From: Armatimonadota bacterium
Lineage (GTDB): Bacteria; Armatimonadota; Chthonomonadetes; Chthonomonadales; Chthonomonadaceae
DNA length: 64,000 nt
Direction of reading: 5' to 3'
NCBI GenBank assembly: GCA_028871815.1
Contig: JAGWMJ010000004.1
Span: 124,001 to 188,000 of the forward strand
A model generated the notes under the pieces. That model saw only the letters and a list, made by a program, of their open reading frames with translations. It had not been told where the DNA came from and ran no database searches. This document shows, one piece after another, positions 1 to 10,241 of the stretch. The position numbers were made by a program, and so were the translations under genes. Numbering within the stretch: the first letter of the stretch is position 1; each line of letters opens with the position of its first letter.

Positions 1-1799
1 CTCTCGGTAGCGCTGCGAGCGGCGAACAGGCGGAGCAGCTCACCGGCCATCTCCTGCGCATGCTTCTGGACGCGCGCCTTGGTGCGTTCCCAGTCGCGCC
101 CGCCAAGCCGATTGACTACCGGCACAGTGCCCTCAGTAGCCACGTAGCGCTGCACGCGGTCCACACAATCCGCCGGAACGAACACTTCCCCATTCTCATA
201 TGCGATCTTAAGGTAGTCGCGCTCGAAGCCCGCTTTGGACTCCCGCGTCAGACCCTGATAGAGACCGACGCCGTGATGGATGTGTATCACGTAGTTTCCG
301 GGCGCCAGATCGAGTAGCGACGATGTCGCTACGCCACCTGCCGTGCGTCGTCGCGTGGATACAAACTGCGCTCCCTCAAACAGTTCGTGATCCGTGACAA
401 CGCAAATGCGGAGTGCATCCAGCTTGAATCCGTCGGAGAGCGCGGTGCCGGCCAGCGTTACGCGCTCGGAATGTTCGTCGCCTTCCACGCTCAACGGGAT
501 GGCAAGTTCAGCACAAAGATCGGCGACACGCGCCGGCCGGCTCGTGCAGATCAACACGCGACAGGCGTTCTGAAGCCATGTGCAAACATCGCTACCGAAT
601 ACGTCCAACGCACCGGAATACTTGGGCGTGGCGGCAACATCAATGGCCACCGTGGCGCCGGCAAGAAACGGCCTGGAATTGAGCGCAAACGCCATGCTGG
701 GTCGACATGCGGCGGCTCGCTGCAGCACTTCATACGGCTGCATCCGGATCGCTGGATCCAGAGCGTCACCCCGCTCCCACCGCCGAGTTCGCGCAGCCTG
801 CAGCTCCGAAACAACCCGGTCGGCATGGATAAGGCACTGCTCAGGCTCGTCGAAAACGATCACCGCTCCGGCAGAGAGGTAATCCAGCGCACTGGTCACG
901 GCTGGGTAGATGTATCCGAGGTAATCCTCAAGGCCATCAAAGTACGCACTCTGCGCGACGCCGACAAGGTCCGACTCCACGCGCTCTGTGAGTGTTACCA
1001 GCGCCTCTCGGTTTTGCTGCTCACGCAGTTCGGAGCACCGCGCTTCAAATGCGCTGCGTATCGCCGCGACCGCCTTTGCCGAGCGTTCCGCCTCCATGCG
1101 AACCTCGCGGGCCGGCCCGACGGTGGCGCTGGTAGTCGAGCGGACACTGCGCTGCGTGGTGACGTCGAACTCGCGAATCGACTCGATGGTATCTCCGAAC
1201 AGGTCGATGCGGATCGGAGCCAGTGCGCTGCCGGGAAAAACGTCGAGAATGCCGCCGTGTCGGGCAAACTCTCCGGGCCTGGTCACGGTGGTGGCACGGG
1301 TGTAGCCCATGGCCACTAGGCTGTGAAGAGCGGCAGCGCTGTCGAATCGTTCGGCCACCGCGGCCGAAATCAGATGCGGAGTGATGTCGCAGGGGGGCGC
1401 CGTCTGCTGCAGAATAGCTTCGGGTGTGGCAATCACCACGCATGGCCGACCGCTGCTGAGCGCCATCAATGCCCGGATTCTCTCACCGATCTCGCGACTG
1501 TCGGTAAACGGATCATCCAGAAGGGCCGATTGGGAGACCGGCAGCTCCAGGGCTTGCTCCGGCTGCAGCCCGAGTCGCGTGAGCGTATCGGCGATGTGAC
1601 CGACGCGCTCCGCTTGCCATGTAACCACCAGAATCGGCCGCTCCAACCGCTGCATCAACCGCGCGAGCACCAGCGCGCGCACAGGGTCTCGCGTGCCGGT
1701 GACACCGACGTGCACCGGCCCGGAGAGCTTGCCGACGAGCGTTTCAAACGCCGGTAAGGCGTCGAGCTCAGTGGGAAGGCCGGAGAGTGTTATTGCCAT
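1..1799 (-). CDS. mfd: Transcription-repair coupling factor Mfd, N-terminal half
   Basis: Mfd is the ATP-dependent translocase that removes RNA polymerase stalled at DNA lesions and recruits UvrA. The gene runs off the left window edge, so only about 599 residues of an expected ~1,150 are visible. Translation from the ATG at 1799 gives a UvrB-like UvrA-binding module, including the family motif RPGEFARHGGILDVFP near residue 175 and DLFGDTIESIREFD just after it. A CarD-like RNA polymerase interaction domain follows, with IHHGVGLYQGL near residue 505 and FVPADCVDRVQRYV further on. The helicase half lies outside the window. No strong Shine-Dalgarno sequence is visible before the ATG. Confidence 0.95.
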   Translation of the reverse strand, partial: MAITLSGLPTELDALPAFETLVGKLSGPVHVGVTGTRDPVRALVLARLMQRLERPILVVTWQAERVGHIADTLTRLGLQPEQALELPVSQSALLDDPFTDSREIGERIRALMALSSGRPCVVIATPEAILQQTAPPCDITPHLISAAVAERFDSAAALHSLVAMGYTRATTVTRPGEFARHGGILDVFPGSALAPIRIDLFGDTIESIREFDVTTQRSVRSTTSATVGPAREVRMEAERSAKAVAAIRSAFEARCSELREQQNREALVTLTERVESDLVGVAQSAYFDGLEDYLGYIYPAVTSALDYLSAGAVIVFDEPEQCLIHADRVVSELQAARTRRWERGDALDPAIRMQPYEVLQRAAACRPSMAFALNSRPFLAGATVAIDVAATPKYSGALDVFGSDVCTWLQNACRVLICTSRPARVADLCAELAIPLSVEGDEHSERVTLAGTALSDGFKLDALRICVVTDHELFEGAQFVSTRRRTAGGVATSSLLDLAPGNYVIHIHHGVGLYQGLTRESKAGFERDYLKIAYENGEVFVPADCVDRVQRYVATEGTVPVVNRLGGRDWERTKARVQKHAQEMAGELLRLFAARSATE

Positions 1800-2180
1800 A
1801 CGGTTCGACAGGCCAACGGAGCTTCCAGGTGAAACGCACAAAAAGACCGATCACCCGCGGCGTCTGCGTCGGCGCTACGTGTGGTCGGCAAAAACTGGAT
1901 GCTTCGCCAACCAGTATTCTACCCCGAGCACGGCGCTTCGTGCAGCAGAAACAGTGCCTCAACAAGAGCCAGGTCCACGGATTGGGGCGCAGACGTCGAA
2001 TTGCAGCGGCCAGCGTTCGCCGGTCCGCAGTCCGGCTCGAACGGCAGCCCGCCGCCCGCAGAACAGCAGCTTTGGCGCCCTGCGAATGGCGTACTCAGAA
2101 TGTGAGGCAGCGAATGCCCGAAAACCAGATTCTTACTATAGGCGACGCGGCTCGGTGGCCCGCGCATCTCGCGACGCCGT
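1800..2180. other. Intergenic region upstream of mfd and the lipoprotein gene
   Basis: This gap lies between the divergently read mfd and the lipoprotein gene. Several short open frames cross it but none shows a recognisable domain or a convincing ribosome binding site. It presumably carries the promoters of both genes, but I see no clear sigma-70 consensus pair. Confidence 0.4.
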
Positions 2181-3125
<945 letters not shown>

Positions 3126-3137
<12 letters not shown>

Positions 3138-3151
3138 ACGGGCGGCGGCGA
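3126..3151 (+). terminator. GC-rich hairpin at the end of the lipoprotein gene
   Basis: TCGCCGCC and GGCGGCGA form a perfect 8-bp stem around a 10-base loop that contains the TAA stop codon. There is no U-tract, so this could be a Rho-dependent or weak terminator, or an RNA-stabilising hairpin. Confidence 0.35.
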
Positions 3152-3492
3152 CTACGTGTGTCGGTGCCGACGGTCAGGTCGAAAAGCGCCGGAGCGGGTC
3201 GGCCATGAGGTTTCGCTTTAAGTCAAAGGCGCAAAGGCTATAGCGGGTTGCAAGTCACCCGCGGGCACTTGAAACGCCAACATAACGACTGGAGCACCTC
3301 GTGGCATATGGACGTTTGACGGGCGCACGTACCCGCCACGGAGCATCTCCTTCTGGCCGCGAGGAGTCCAAGTGCCCGTTCGACCCAACATGCCGATGCT
3401 GCGGTTCTCTCGCGTCGCGAGACCAGGGGCCGGCGTTTCTGGTATCTTGATTACAGTCGCCGTGCCGGGTCAGGTGCAGGGTCAAGCCGAGG
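3152..3492. other. Intergenic region before the thioesterase gene
   Basis: No gene is supported here. Short open frames exist on both strands but lack domains. The stretch probably holds the promoter of the thioesterase and membrane-protein pair; no strong consensus boxes are seen. Confidence 0.4.
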
Positions 3493-3924
3493 ATGTCTGC
3501 CTTTCCGTCTCATGTTTTTGTCTCGACCCAGCGTGTCTATTTCGACATGCTGGATCTGTTGGAGACACTGCACAATGCGCGTTTCCTGCTGCTGTTTGAG
3601 CGGGCGCGCACAGACTTTTGGCGTGAGGTAGGCGGCGGTCGCGCCGCGCACGATTTTGACTGGCCATATCTCGTGGCACGAAACGAGATTGACTACCGCG
3701 TACCAATCACAACGGAGCAGGACGTCCAGGTTACTGTGACCATAGAACGTATCGGCCGATCCAGCCTCACATTTGCGCACTCTGTTATTCTGGCCGACGA
3801 GCGCGTATCCGCGTCGGGGAAAACGGTCATCGTACGTGTTGACGCCAGTCATTTCCATCCAGTGCCATGGTCCGAAGGGTTCCGAAACATGCTGGCGGCG
3901 TGGGTCCAGCCGAAAGGGGGGTGA
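3493..3924 (+). CDS. Acyl-CoA thioesterase, 4HBT/FadM-like hotdog protein
   Basis: The 143-residue product is the usual length of a single hotdog domain. After the first beta strand it has VYFDMLDLLETLHNARFLLLF, the position where 4HBT thioesterases carry the aspartate-containing active-site segment and the long central helix. DYRVPI and later strands complete the fold. Such enzymes hydrolyse acyl-CoA thioesters in the cytoplasm. GAGG lies directly against the ATG, which is too close to be an ideal ribosome binding site, but a later start would remove the first strand. A membrane-protein gene follows within five bases, suggesting co-transcription. Confidence 0.85.
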   Translation: MSAFPSHVFVSTQRVYFDMLDLLETLHNARFLLLFERARTDFWREVGGGRAAHDFDWPYLVARNEIDYRVPITTEQDVQVTVTIERIGRSSLTFAHSVILADERVSASGKTVIVRVDASHFHPVPWSEGFRNMLAAWVQPKGG

Positions 3925-3928
3925 CGCC

Positions 3929-4324
3929 ATGAACCGATCTCGCCGATGGGCCGTTCCACTATTGTGGGTGCACCTTGGTTTCTGCCTGATCTGGCTGGCG
4001 GCGATGGCGCAGGTCCATCTTCCGCGATGGTCTGGTCACGTATGGCTCCTGAGCATTCTGGCCGTTCAGTTCACTTGGAGTTACACCACAGGAATCCTGA
4101 TAGGCCCGCGCAGGAAGCGCCGGCCGCTGCTCTGGAGCTGTTTGCTGCTGGCGCCGATGCCGCTCTGGTTTACGTGGATGCTGACGCGCGTGTTCAGCAT
4201 GGTGTTCGGACCGGCAGTGGCTGCAATGTACCTGGCGGTGATGCTTCTGGTGCTGGGCGCAGAGACCTGGTCCGGCTTGATGCTCGGCCTCAAGCATCAC
4301 GCGCGGTTGGATGAGCGCACCTGA
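3929..4324 (+). CDS. Small integral membrane protein
   Basis: Start ATG 3929 is preceded by AAAGGGGGG and lies four bases after the thioesterase stop. The 131-residue product has about four hydrophobic segments: residues 8-28 (LLWVHLGFCLIWLAAM), a second near 38-55, a third around LLWSCLLLAPMPLWFTWML, and a fourth around AVAAMYLAVMLLVLGA. I recognise no family. Its tight spacing behind the thioesterase is the only hint to its role. Confidence 0.65.
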   Translation: MNRSRRWAVPLLWVHLGFCLIWLAAMAQVHLPRWSGHVWLLSILAVQFTWSYTTGILIGPRRKRRPLLWSCLLLAPMPLWFTWMLTRVFSMVFGPAVAAMYLAVMLLVLGAETWSGLMLGLKHHARLDERT

Positions 4325-4338
4325 CGCCGTGTGGTTAC

Positions 4339-4438
4339 GGGGGCGGTTGGGGTCTGGTGGCCCTCGCGGTCTTCAAAACCGTTTGAGAGGCGGGCAACTC
4401 CCGTCTCTGGTGGGTTCGATTCCCACGCGCTCCCGCCA
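4339..4438 (+). tRNA. selC: Selenocysteine tRNA, anticodon UCA
   Basis: The anticodon loop CTTCAAA (anticodon TCA at 4373-4375) is identical to that of known SelC. The stem is GCGGT/ACCGT with one wobble. A long variable arm (AGAGGCGGG paired with CCCGTCTCT, 4386-4404) and a T arm GTGGG-TTCGATT-CCCAC follow. The acceptor 3' strand GCGCTCCC precedes G and an encoded CCA. The 5' strand GGGGGCG pairs with it through seven positions, the eighth being G-G. At 100 bases with the CCA, the length fits tRNA-Sec rather than tRNA-Ser or tRNA-Trp. It is charged with serine and converted to selenocysteine for SelB-dependent UGA decoding. None of the sel genes is in the window. Confidence 0.9.
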
Positions 4439-4560
4439 AAACTCTGCTCGAGGTACGACTGCCATTTGCCGGCGATTGTATTCGCTGGTTATCCAGCCGC
4501 GGCAGCGCGCCGCATCGCCATCAGGCAACGCGGCGCACTGAACGGCGAAACCGAGATCCG

Positions 4561-5265
4561 CTAAGGGGCGAACTGTTCGTTTGTTGCGGGATATGCCGCG
4601 AGCTGGTCCGGACCGACCTTGGCGCTCGTGTAGCTGCTTGCCCAGCCGCCTGGAGGCGATTGGCTATCCGGCACGCTATTCGCATTGGCCTTGATGCCGT
4701 GCTTCAGGTAGGCGACAATCGACCAGATATCGGCGTCCGTAAGGTGTCGGAAACTGGTCCACGGCATCGGTGGTGCGAGGTACACCGGCGCCGCCGGAAA
4801 GTTGCCGACGCCGGGCGTTGTGGAGGTTATAACCACATCGGGCGTGCTATCCGGCGCAAGGCCATAGCGCAGCGCATTGTATATCTGTCGGTCGGTATGC
4901 ATGCCGATACCGTTGTTCATATCCGGCGTCAGGTTTTTGGCATAGGTGTGAAATGGCCCAATGTTAAAGGCGCCTGTGCCACTGCCACCGGCGGGACCGA
5001 TGTAACCGGCGAGCCACGTAGCGCTGCTTGGGTCATCGACTCCACTGGCATGGCAATCCGCACAGCCGATGGTGGTGACGAGGTAACGGCCGTGCTCCAC
5101 CTGTGTGAGGTTGGCCTTGCTGTTTGGCAGGCCGCCGCCGCTGCCGCTATTTGATGACGAGGACCCGCAGCCCCATGCTGCGGCTATTAAAAGAACCGAT
5201 GCGCCGCCAATGAGTGCAAGCGCTCCACGGTACCCGTGTGCGTAATGTGCTTGAAAGTTCTCCAC
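4561..5265 (-). CDS. Lipoprotein cytochrome c, single haem
   Basis: The product has a hydrophobic signal segment ending in a lipobox-like AAWGC, then a Ser/Gly-rich tether, so it is probably anchored outside the cytoplasmic membrane. One haem-binding CADCH follows (residue ~60). A methionine-containing region PPMPWTSFRHLTDADIWSIVAYL near the C-terminus supplies the usual distal ligand and final helix. I chose GTG 5265 because GGAGG lies four bases upstream and the signal peptide starts there; the frame stays open further upstream but without signal or ribosome binding site. It is likely an electron carrier or a subunit of a periplasmic dehydrogenase. Confidence 0.8.
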   Translation of the reverse strand: MENFQAHYAHGYRGALALIGGASVLLIAAAWGCGSSSSNSGSGGGLPNSKANLTQVEHGRYLVTTIGCADCHASGVDDPSSATWLAGYIGPAGGSGTGAFNIGPFHTYAKNLTPDMNNGIGMHTDRQIYNALRYGLAPDSTPDVVITSTTPGVGNFPAAPVYLAPPMPWTSFRHLTDADIWSIVAYLKHGIKANANSVPDSQSPPGGWASSYTSAKVGPDQLAAYPATNEQFAP

Positions 5266-5470
5266 GGTGCCTCCGTTTGCGAGTTGTACGCGGCTGTCCA
5301 CGACACCCGTTGGTGGTATGGCGCCTGCCGCGCCAGTCGGTATTTCGGGAGGGAGCGGCTCTCTACCTGCGCGCCGCGGGTTAGCCCGCACCGTGAGGCG
5401 CGCCGTTCGGCAAGCATCGGCGGCTTCTGCCATAATGTGCAGAACGGCAGCCACCGCGTGCCTTTGAACC

Positions 5471-6367
5471 TTGACCACGAAATCGCAGCATGCTTCGCAT
5501 ACCGCAGCCGCACTCCTGGAGGCGGTACGACCGAGGCAGTTCACGAAAAACCTGTTTGTATTCGCGGCGCCGCTGTTCGCCGGTCAGTTCCTCCATCCGA
5601 CCCCGATGTTTCGAGGGCTGGAAGCATTCGTGGTGTTTTGCTGCACGGCCGGCGCCACCTATCTGCTGAATGACATTCTCGACCGCGAGGCCGACGGTCA
5701 GCATCCCCGGAAACGCGACCGTCCTATCGCCTCCGGGCGGCTGAGCGTGGTGACCGCGGCGTCAGCGGGCGGCATCCTGCTTCTCGCCGGATTGGGACTG
5801 GCAGCGGTGGTTTCGCTGCAGCTGTTGATGGTAACCGCGGCCTATGCCGTCCTGCAGAGTCTGTACTGTATCTGGATGAAGCATGTGCCGGTGCTGGACG
5901 TGTTTCTACTTGCCACCGGATTCGTGTTGAGGGCCGTTGCCGGCGGCGCCGCAGCGGCGCTTCCGATCTCACCATGGCTGCTTCTCTGCACGTTTGTTCT
6001 GGCGCTGTTTCTGGGCTTCGGCAAGCGGCGGCAGGAGCTGGTTTCACTCGGCGACGATGCGGCCTCGCACCGCCGGAATCTGGATGAGTACAGCCTCCCG
6101 TTCCTGGATCACGCCATCACGATGACGAGCACTCTCAGCGTTATCGCGTATGCCGTGTACTCCATCGAGTCGGCTACGGCGCAGCGTCATCCCGGCCTGT
6201 GGATCAGCACCCTGTTGGTGCTTTTTGGTGTATGCCGCTACCTGTGGCTGGTCTATCACAAAGGGCAGGGCGGGGCGCCTGACGAGTTGCTGCTTACCGA
6301 TCGGGTGCTTCAGCTGGATACACTGGCGTGGCTGATTACCGTCGGATTGGTGCTGCGCGGAGTTTAG
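5471..6367 (+). CDS. UbiA-family prenyltransferase, decaprenyl-phosphate phosphoribosyltransferase-like
   Basis: The first conserved segment is RPRQFTKNLFVFAAPLFAG and the catalytic Asp-rich motif is NDILDREADGQHPRKRDRPI. This NDxxDxxxDxxHPxKxxRP form is typical of the branch that transfers phosphoribose to polyprenyl phosphate rather than of quinone prenyltransferases. A second Asp motif and about eight or nine membrane helices follow. The start is TTG 5471, just after an in-frame stop, without a good ribosome binding site. The 3' end overlaps the convergent rfbB by four bases. Neighbouring nucleotide-sugar genes suggest a role in envelope glycan precursor supply. Confidence 0.85.
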   Translation: MTTKSQHASHTAAALLEAVRPRQFTKNLFVFAAPLFAGQFLHPTPMFRGLEAFVVFCCTAGATYLLNDILDREADGQHPRKRDRPIASGRLSVVTAASAGGILLLAGLGLAAVVSLQLLMVTAAYAVLQSLYCIWMKHVPVLDVFLLATGFVLRAVAGGAAAALPISPWLLLCTFVLALFLGFGKRRQELVSLGDDAASHRRNLDEYSLPFLDHAITMTSTLSVIAYAVYSIESATAQRHPGLWISTLLVLFGVCRYLWLVYHKGQGGAPDELLLTDRVLQLDTLAWLITVGLVLRGV

Positions 6368-7440
6368 TCGCCGTGCGCGCTCTCGGCGGCTCCCCGGTTC
6401 GCGTACATCCGCTTGTAGTACTCCACGTACTCACCGGTCCGTGCCTTGCGGACCCAATCCAGGTGGTCGCGGTACCACAACGCCGTTTGGGTTAGCCCGC
6501 GGTCAAATTCCACGACGGGCGACCACGCCAGCTCACTCATGGCGCGCGAGCTGTCCATGGCATAACGGCGGTCGTGCCCGGGCCGATCCTCCACAAAGTG
6601 GATCAGGCGTTCGGGCTTATCGAGAGCTCCGAGCAGCGCCCGGACGATGCTCAGGTTGGTTGCCTCGTGATTGCCGCCGAGGTTGTAGCTGCGGCCCGGC
6701 GTGCCGCGCCGCAGAGCCGCGTCAATGCCACGTGCGTGATCTTCAACGTGAATCCAGTCGCGAATGTTCAGGCCATCGCCGTACACCGGCAGGCTCCGAT
6801 CTTCCAGCGCGTTGCAGGCCATGAGTGGGATGAGCTTCTCAGGAAACTGGTACGGCCCATAGTTGTTGGAGCAGCGGGTGACGATTGCGGGAAACTGCCA
6901 GGTGCTGTGATAGGCCATGGCCAAAAGGTCCGCGGCCGCCTTGCTCGCTGCGTACGGGCTGTTCGGCGCTAGCGGGGTCGCTTCGGTAAATGGCGGATCA
7001 TCCGGCCGCAGGCTGCCATAGACCTCGTCCGTCGATACCTGAATGAAGCGCTCCACGCTTGCGGCCCGGCTTTCGCGCAGCATCACCTCGGTGCCCAGAA
7101 CGTTTGTACGCAGGAACCGCGCCGGATCCTCGATGCTGCGATCTACATGCGACTCGGCCGCGAAATGCACAACGGCCTCAACCGGGCCGTGCGCAAGTTG
7201 GCGCATCGCGTCAAATGCGGAGCGGACATCCTCCTCAACGCAGACATCGCCGCACACCAACTGGTAACGTCCGCTGGCTGCCCAGGGCTCAACATTATCC
7301 GGGTTTGCCGCATACGTCAGTTTGTCAAGGTTAACCACATGCAGATCCTGCCGCCGCGCAAGCGCCATGCGAATGTAAGCGCTGCCGACAAAGCCGGCGC
7401 CACCCGTTACCAGTATCCGTTTTGGATCAAGGTTGCTCAC
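6364..7440 (-). CDS. rfbB: dTDP-glucose 4,6-dehydratase
   Basis: This is an extended short-chain dehydrogenase that converts dTDP-glucose to dTDP-4-keto-6-deoxyglucose, the second step of dTDP-rhamnose synthesis. It has the NAD-binding GGAGFVGS near residue 13, the FAAESHVDRSI segment, catalytic TDEVYG with YAASKAAAD (Tyr-x-x-x-Lys), and RCSNNYGPYQFPEKLIP typical of RmlB. Length of 358 residues is standard. It is the third gene of rfbA-rfbC-rfbB on the minus strand, 29 bases after rfbC. The last step, rfbD, is not in the window. Confidence 0.95.
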   Translation of the reverse strand: MSNLDPKRILVTGGAGFVGSAYIRMALARRQDLHVVNLDKLTYAANPDNVEPWAASGRYQLVCGDVCVEEDVRSAFDAMRQLAHGPVEAVVHFAAESHVDRSIEDPARFLRTNVLGTEVMLRESRAASVERFIQVSTDEVYGSLRPDDPPFTEATPLAPNSPYAASKAAADLLAMAYHSTWQFPAIVTRCSNNYGPYQFPEKLIPLMACNALEDRSLPVYGDGLNIRDWIHVEDHARGIDAALRRGTPGRSYNLGGNHEATNLSIVRALLGALDKPERLIHFVEDRPGHDRRYAMDSSRAMSELAWSPVVEFDRGLTQTALWYRDHLDWVRKARTGEYVEYYKRMYANRGAAESAHGD

Positions 7441-7469
7441 GATGGTGCATTCCTACTCCGGTCCGGCCG

Positions 7470-8036
7470 TCATTTCGTCTCCGCTACCGACGGGAATCGA
7501 TCCCTTGGGAGGTCGGCCAGAGAAGGCAGGGCAGCATCCTTGGCCGATAGAATCGGATCTGCCCCCAGCCGCCAGGCAATGGAGATCGTGGGGTCGTTCC
7601 AGCACACGCCGCATTCGTCGCCGGGCGTGTAAAGGTTGTCGCACTTGTAGAGAAACTCCACATGGTCTGTGAGCGCCAGATAACCGTGCAGAAACCCTCG
7701 CGGCACATAGATCTGCCGAAAGTTCTCGGCAGAGAGTTCAACCGCAACCCAGCGGCCGAAGCACGGCGAGTCGCGCCGGACGTCCACGACGACATCCTGC
7801 ACGGCGCCGGCCACCACCCGGCAGAGTTTCGCCTGCGCGTGTAGAATCTGAAGATGCATGCCTCGCAACACGCCCTTCCGAGACCGTGAGTGACAATCCT
7901 GCACGAATGGCCGCGTTATGCCGGCATCCGCGTAACGCGGCTGGCGCCAGCTCTCCAGGAAGAAACCGCGCTCGTCGTAGTAAACGTCGGGCTCGATGAT
8001 CAGCACGCCCGGCAGGTCGGTGGCGGTCACATTCAA
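7470..8036 (-). CDS. rfbC: dTDP-4-dehydrorhamnose 3,5-epimerase
   Basis: This is a cupin-fold epimerase acting on dTDP-4-keto-6-deoxyglucose. Recognisable segments are [19 protein letters not shown] (catalytic His), [13 protein letters not shown] and [14 protein letters not shown], then [20 protein letters not shown] with the catalytic Tyr region. Length of 188 residues fits. The start TTG 8036 overlaps the rfbA stop (TTGA); GTG 8030 is an alternative two codons downstream. Translational coupling to rfbA is likely. Confidence 0.95.
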   Translation of the reverse strand: MNVTATDLPGVLIIEPDVYYDERGFFLESWRQPRYADAGITRPFVQDCHSRSRKGVLRGMHLQILHAQAKLCRVVAGAVQDVVVDVRRDSPCFGRWVAVELSAENFRQIYVPRGFLHGYLALTDHVEFLYKCDNLYTPGDECGVCWNDPTISIAWRLGADPILSAKDAALPSLADLPRDRFPSVAETK

Positions 8037-8923
8037 GGCGTGGCCGCCTCATCCACCACACGGCGTAACTGGTTGCCATAATCCGAGTTTCGCCACTCGC
8101 TGGCCTTCGATCGAAGCCGATCGAGGCCGATCCATCCCATCTTGTAGGCAATCTCCTCCAGGCATGCCACTGCCATGCCCTGGCGATGCTGCACGGCGCG
8201 GATAAAGTTAGCCGCTTCCAGCAGCGATTCGTGCGTGCCGGTGTCCAGCCAGGCGATGCCGCGGCCCAGTTTTTCGGCTCGCAGCGCTCCGCGCTCCAGG
8301 TAGGTGCGGTTCACGTCGGAGATTTCCAGCTCGCCGCGCTGGGAAGGCCGAATTGCTGCTGCGATGTCCGGCGCCATACGATCATAAAAGTAGAGGCCCA
8401 CCACGGCCCAGCTTGATTTTGGCGACTGCGGCTTCTCCTCGATGGAGACCGGCGCGCCGGATGGTGAGAGCTCCAGCACTCCGTATCGCTGCGGATCTGT
8501 AACCTGATAACCGAATACGGTGGCGCCGTCGCTCTGATCGGCCGCCGCGCGCAGCGCCGGGGTGAGTCCGTGGCCGTAAAACAGGTTGTCGCCCAGGATG
8601 AGGCAGCAGCCTTCGCCGTCAAGCCAATCCCGTGCGATCAGGAGCGCCTGGGCGATGCCTTCCGGTCGCGGCTGTTCCGCGTACGTCAGCTCCATTCCCC
8701 ATGCGGAGCCGTCGCCCAGAAGCTGCTCAAACAGCGGCAGGTCGTGCGGTGTGGATATCAACATCACCTCACGGATGCCGGCCAGCATCAGGGTTGACAG
8801 CGGATAGTAGACCATCGGCTTGTCGTAAACCGGAAGCAGCTGTTTGGATATCACTGCCGTTGCGGGGTGCAGGCGTGTGCCGCTTCCGCCGGCCAGCAGT
8901 ATGCCTTTCATGATGTTGCCCAT
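8033..8923 (-). CDS. rfbA: Glucose-1-phosphate thymidylyltransferase
   Basis: The enzyme makes dTDP-glucose from dTTP and glucose 1-phosphate. It shows the nucleotide-binding [31 protein letters not shown], the metal-site [10 protein letters not shown] and EEKPQSPKS with VVGLYFYD, all diagnostic of RmlA. The start is either ATG 8923 (weak GGAAAG upstream) or ATG 8911, which gives the family-typical MKGILLAGG opening. It is the first gene of the rfbACB operon, overlapping rfbC by four bases. Confidence 0.95.
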   Translation of the reverse strand: MGNIMKGILLAGGSGTRLHPATAVISKQLLPVYDKPMVYYPLSTLMLAGIREVMLISTPHDLPLFEQLLGDGSAWGMELTYAEQPRPEGIAQALLIARDWLDGEGCCLILGDNLFYGHGLTPALRAAADQSDGATVFGYQVTDPQRYGVLELSPSGAPVSIEEKPQSPKSSWAVVGLYFYDRMAPDIAAAIRPSQRGELEISDVNRTYLERGALRAEKLGRGIAWLDTGTHESLLEAANFIRAVQHRQGMAVACLEEIAYKMGWIGLDRLRSKASEWRNSDYGNQLRRVVDEAATP

Positions 8924-9228
8924 GTGCTTTCCGCCACACCAACCGGTGAGCGTCGAGCCACACATCGACTTTCGGCGTGTGACGCGGCGCCGGCACCCCG
9001 GATGCAAGTGGATACGTACGCTGGCGGGTAAAACGACGTCATCTGCCTGGAACCGGTATACTTTGTATCGATTGAAACCTGTTGGTTATGCCGGTCGTCT
9101 CTGCAACCGGAAGGGCGGCCGACAGCCGCGTGTGACGCAGAATACCGTGTTTGGGATACCCGAAGAAGCTGGTCCTTCCTGCCGACCAGATCCCTGGCTG
9201 CATGTTTCCCTTGTGGAGAGGAGATGCC
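8924..9228. other. Divergent intergenic region between rfbA and a secreted-protein gene
   Basis: No coding region is supported. A TATACT hexamer (9058-9063) could be a -10 box reading rightwards but lacks a good -35 partner. GAGAGGAG near its right end is the ribosome binding site of the next gene. Confidence 0.35.
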
Positions 9229-10098
9229 ATGAAGATAATCGCCACTCTCGGGATGCTGTTACTTTCCGCCGCTGCGCTGACGCCGGCCTCTGCGCAGCAG
9301 CCGGAACTGAAGACCTTTATCTCCGGCGCGGCCGCGCCGACTACCATGCAGTTGAAGGATCTCGATGCCACATGGAGCGTGGTCACGATTCCGTCACAGG
9401 CCGGCGCCGGCGACTTCATGTCGATGATTATGAGTATGTACTCTGGTGCCGGCGTCGGAGGCGCCAACCCGAACACCTACTATACCAAGGGCGACACGGT
9501 TAAAGTGGGCGGTGACCCGTACCTTATCGCCTGGCACGCCCATCTGCCTGCCATCGATCTCGCCAAATTGCAGCAGTTCAACCCCCTCAAGCCGCAGTTC
9601 AATCCGCCGCTTACGGGAGACACCACCATCTACCTCTCGCTGATCAATCTGCATACTGCGGGAGCCCTCGCCGACGTTCACGCGTTCGACCTGCAGCGCG
9701 AAGTGCAGGCCAGCGAGCCCGTCAAGCCGCCGCCCGATCCGGATGCCGATCTTTCGAACATCAAACAGCTGGATCAGGGGCTGCTCTTGTATGCAGAGGA
9801 TTACGACGACCGCCTGCCTCCCATGACGTCCGCTCTGGCGGTTCAGCACCGGATCATGCCTTACATAAAGAATGCCGCCGTATTTACACAGCCGTCCAGC
9901 GGCATGCCGTACCTGGCAAACGCCGCGATCTCTGAGAAGAAGGTAAAAACGGTTGCGTCACCAGCCACAACGATAACCTTTTACGCGCCGCGGGCAAACC
10001 AGGCGGGGCTGCGCGCCGTTGCCTATCTGGATGGCCACGCGGCATTTGCTACCGCGACGGAATGGGCTGCGATCAGGAAGAGAGCCCATTTAAGGTAG
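9229..10098 (+). CDS. Secreted protein with pseudopilin-like C-terminal region
   Basis: A Sec signal peptide is clear: Met-Lys, a hydrophobic core LGMLLLSAAALT and an AlaSerAla cleavage site near residue 22. Residues ~25-150 have no family I recognise. From about residue 175 the segment LSNIKQLDQGLLLYAEDYDDRLPP resembles the region that follows the pilin helix in DUF1559/type II pseudopilin-like proteins, but without an N-terminal pilin helix. The C-terminus AVAYLDGHAAFATATEWAAI also fits that group. ATG 9229 has a strong GAGAGGAG upstream. It is followed by two hairpins. Confidence 0.7.
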   Translation: MKIIATLGMLLLSAAALTPASAQQPELKTFISGAAAPTTMQLKDLDATWSVVTIPSQAGAGDFMSMIMSMYSGAGVGGANPNTYYTKGDTVKVGGDPYLIAWHAHLPAIDLAKLQQFNPLKPQFNPPLTGDTTIYLSLINLHTAGALADVHAFDLQREVQASEPVKPPPDPDADLSNIKQLDQGLLLYAEDYDDRLPPMTSALAVQHRIMPYIKNAAVFTQPSSGMPYLANAAISEKKVKTVASPATTITFYAPRANQAGLRAVAYLDGHAAFATATEWAAIRKRAHLR

Positions 10099-10162
10099 CT
10101 GCGCGCTTGCGCACCTGTAACTCAGAATCGGTGCGCTGCTGCGATCGCTGGCGGTCATTGAG

Positions 10163-10217
10163 ACCCGGGCGGGCTCCCGGGTGACTGCTCCTACCGGCGG
10201 TCAATTGGCCGCCGGTA
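10163..10217. terminator. Two consecutive hairpins between convergent genes
   Basis: ACCCGGG/CCCGGGT (10163-10182, 6-base loop) and TACCGGCGG/CCGCCGGTA (10192-10217, 8-base loop) are perfect stems. They lie between the convergent secreted-protein and VOC genes, so they may act as a bidirectional terminator. No clear U-tract is present. Confidence 0.5.
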
Positions 10218-10241
10218 CCTCGGTTCCACATTGCCGCGCGG

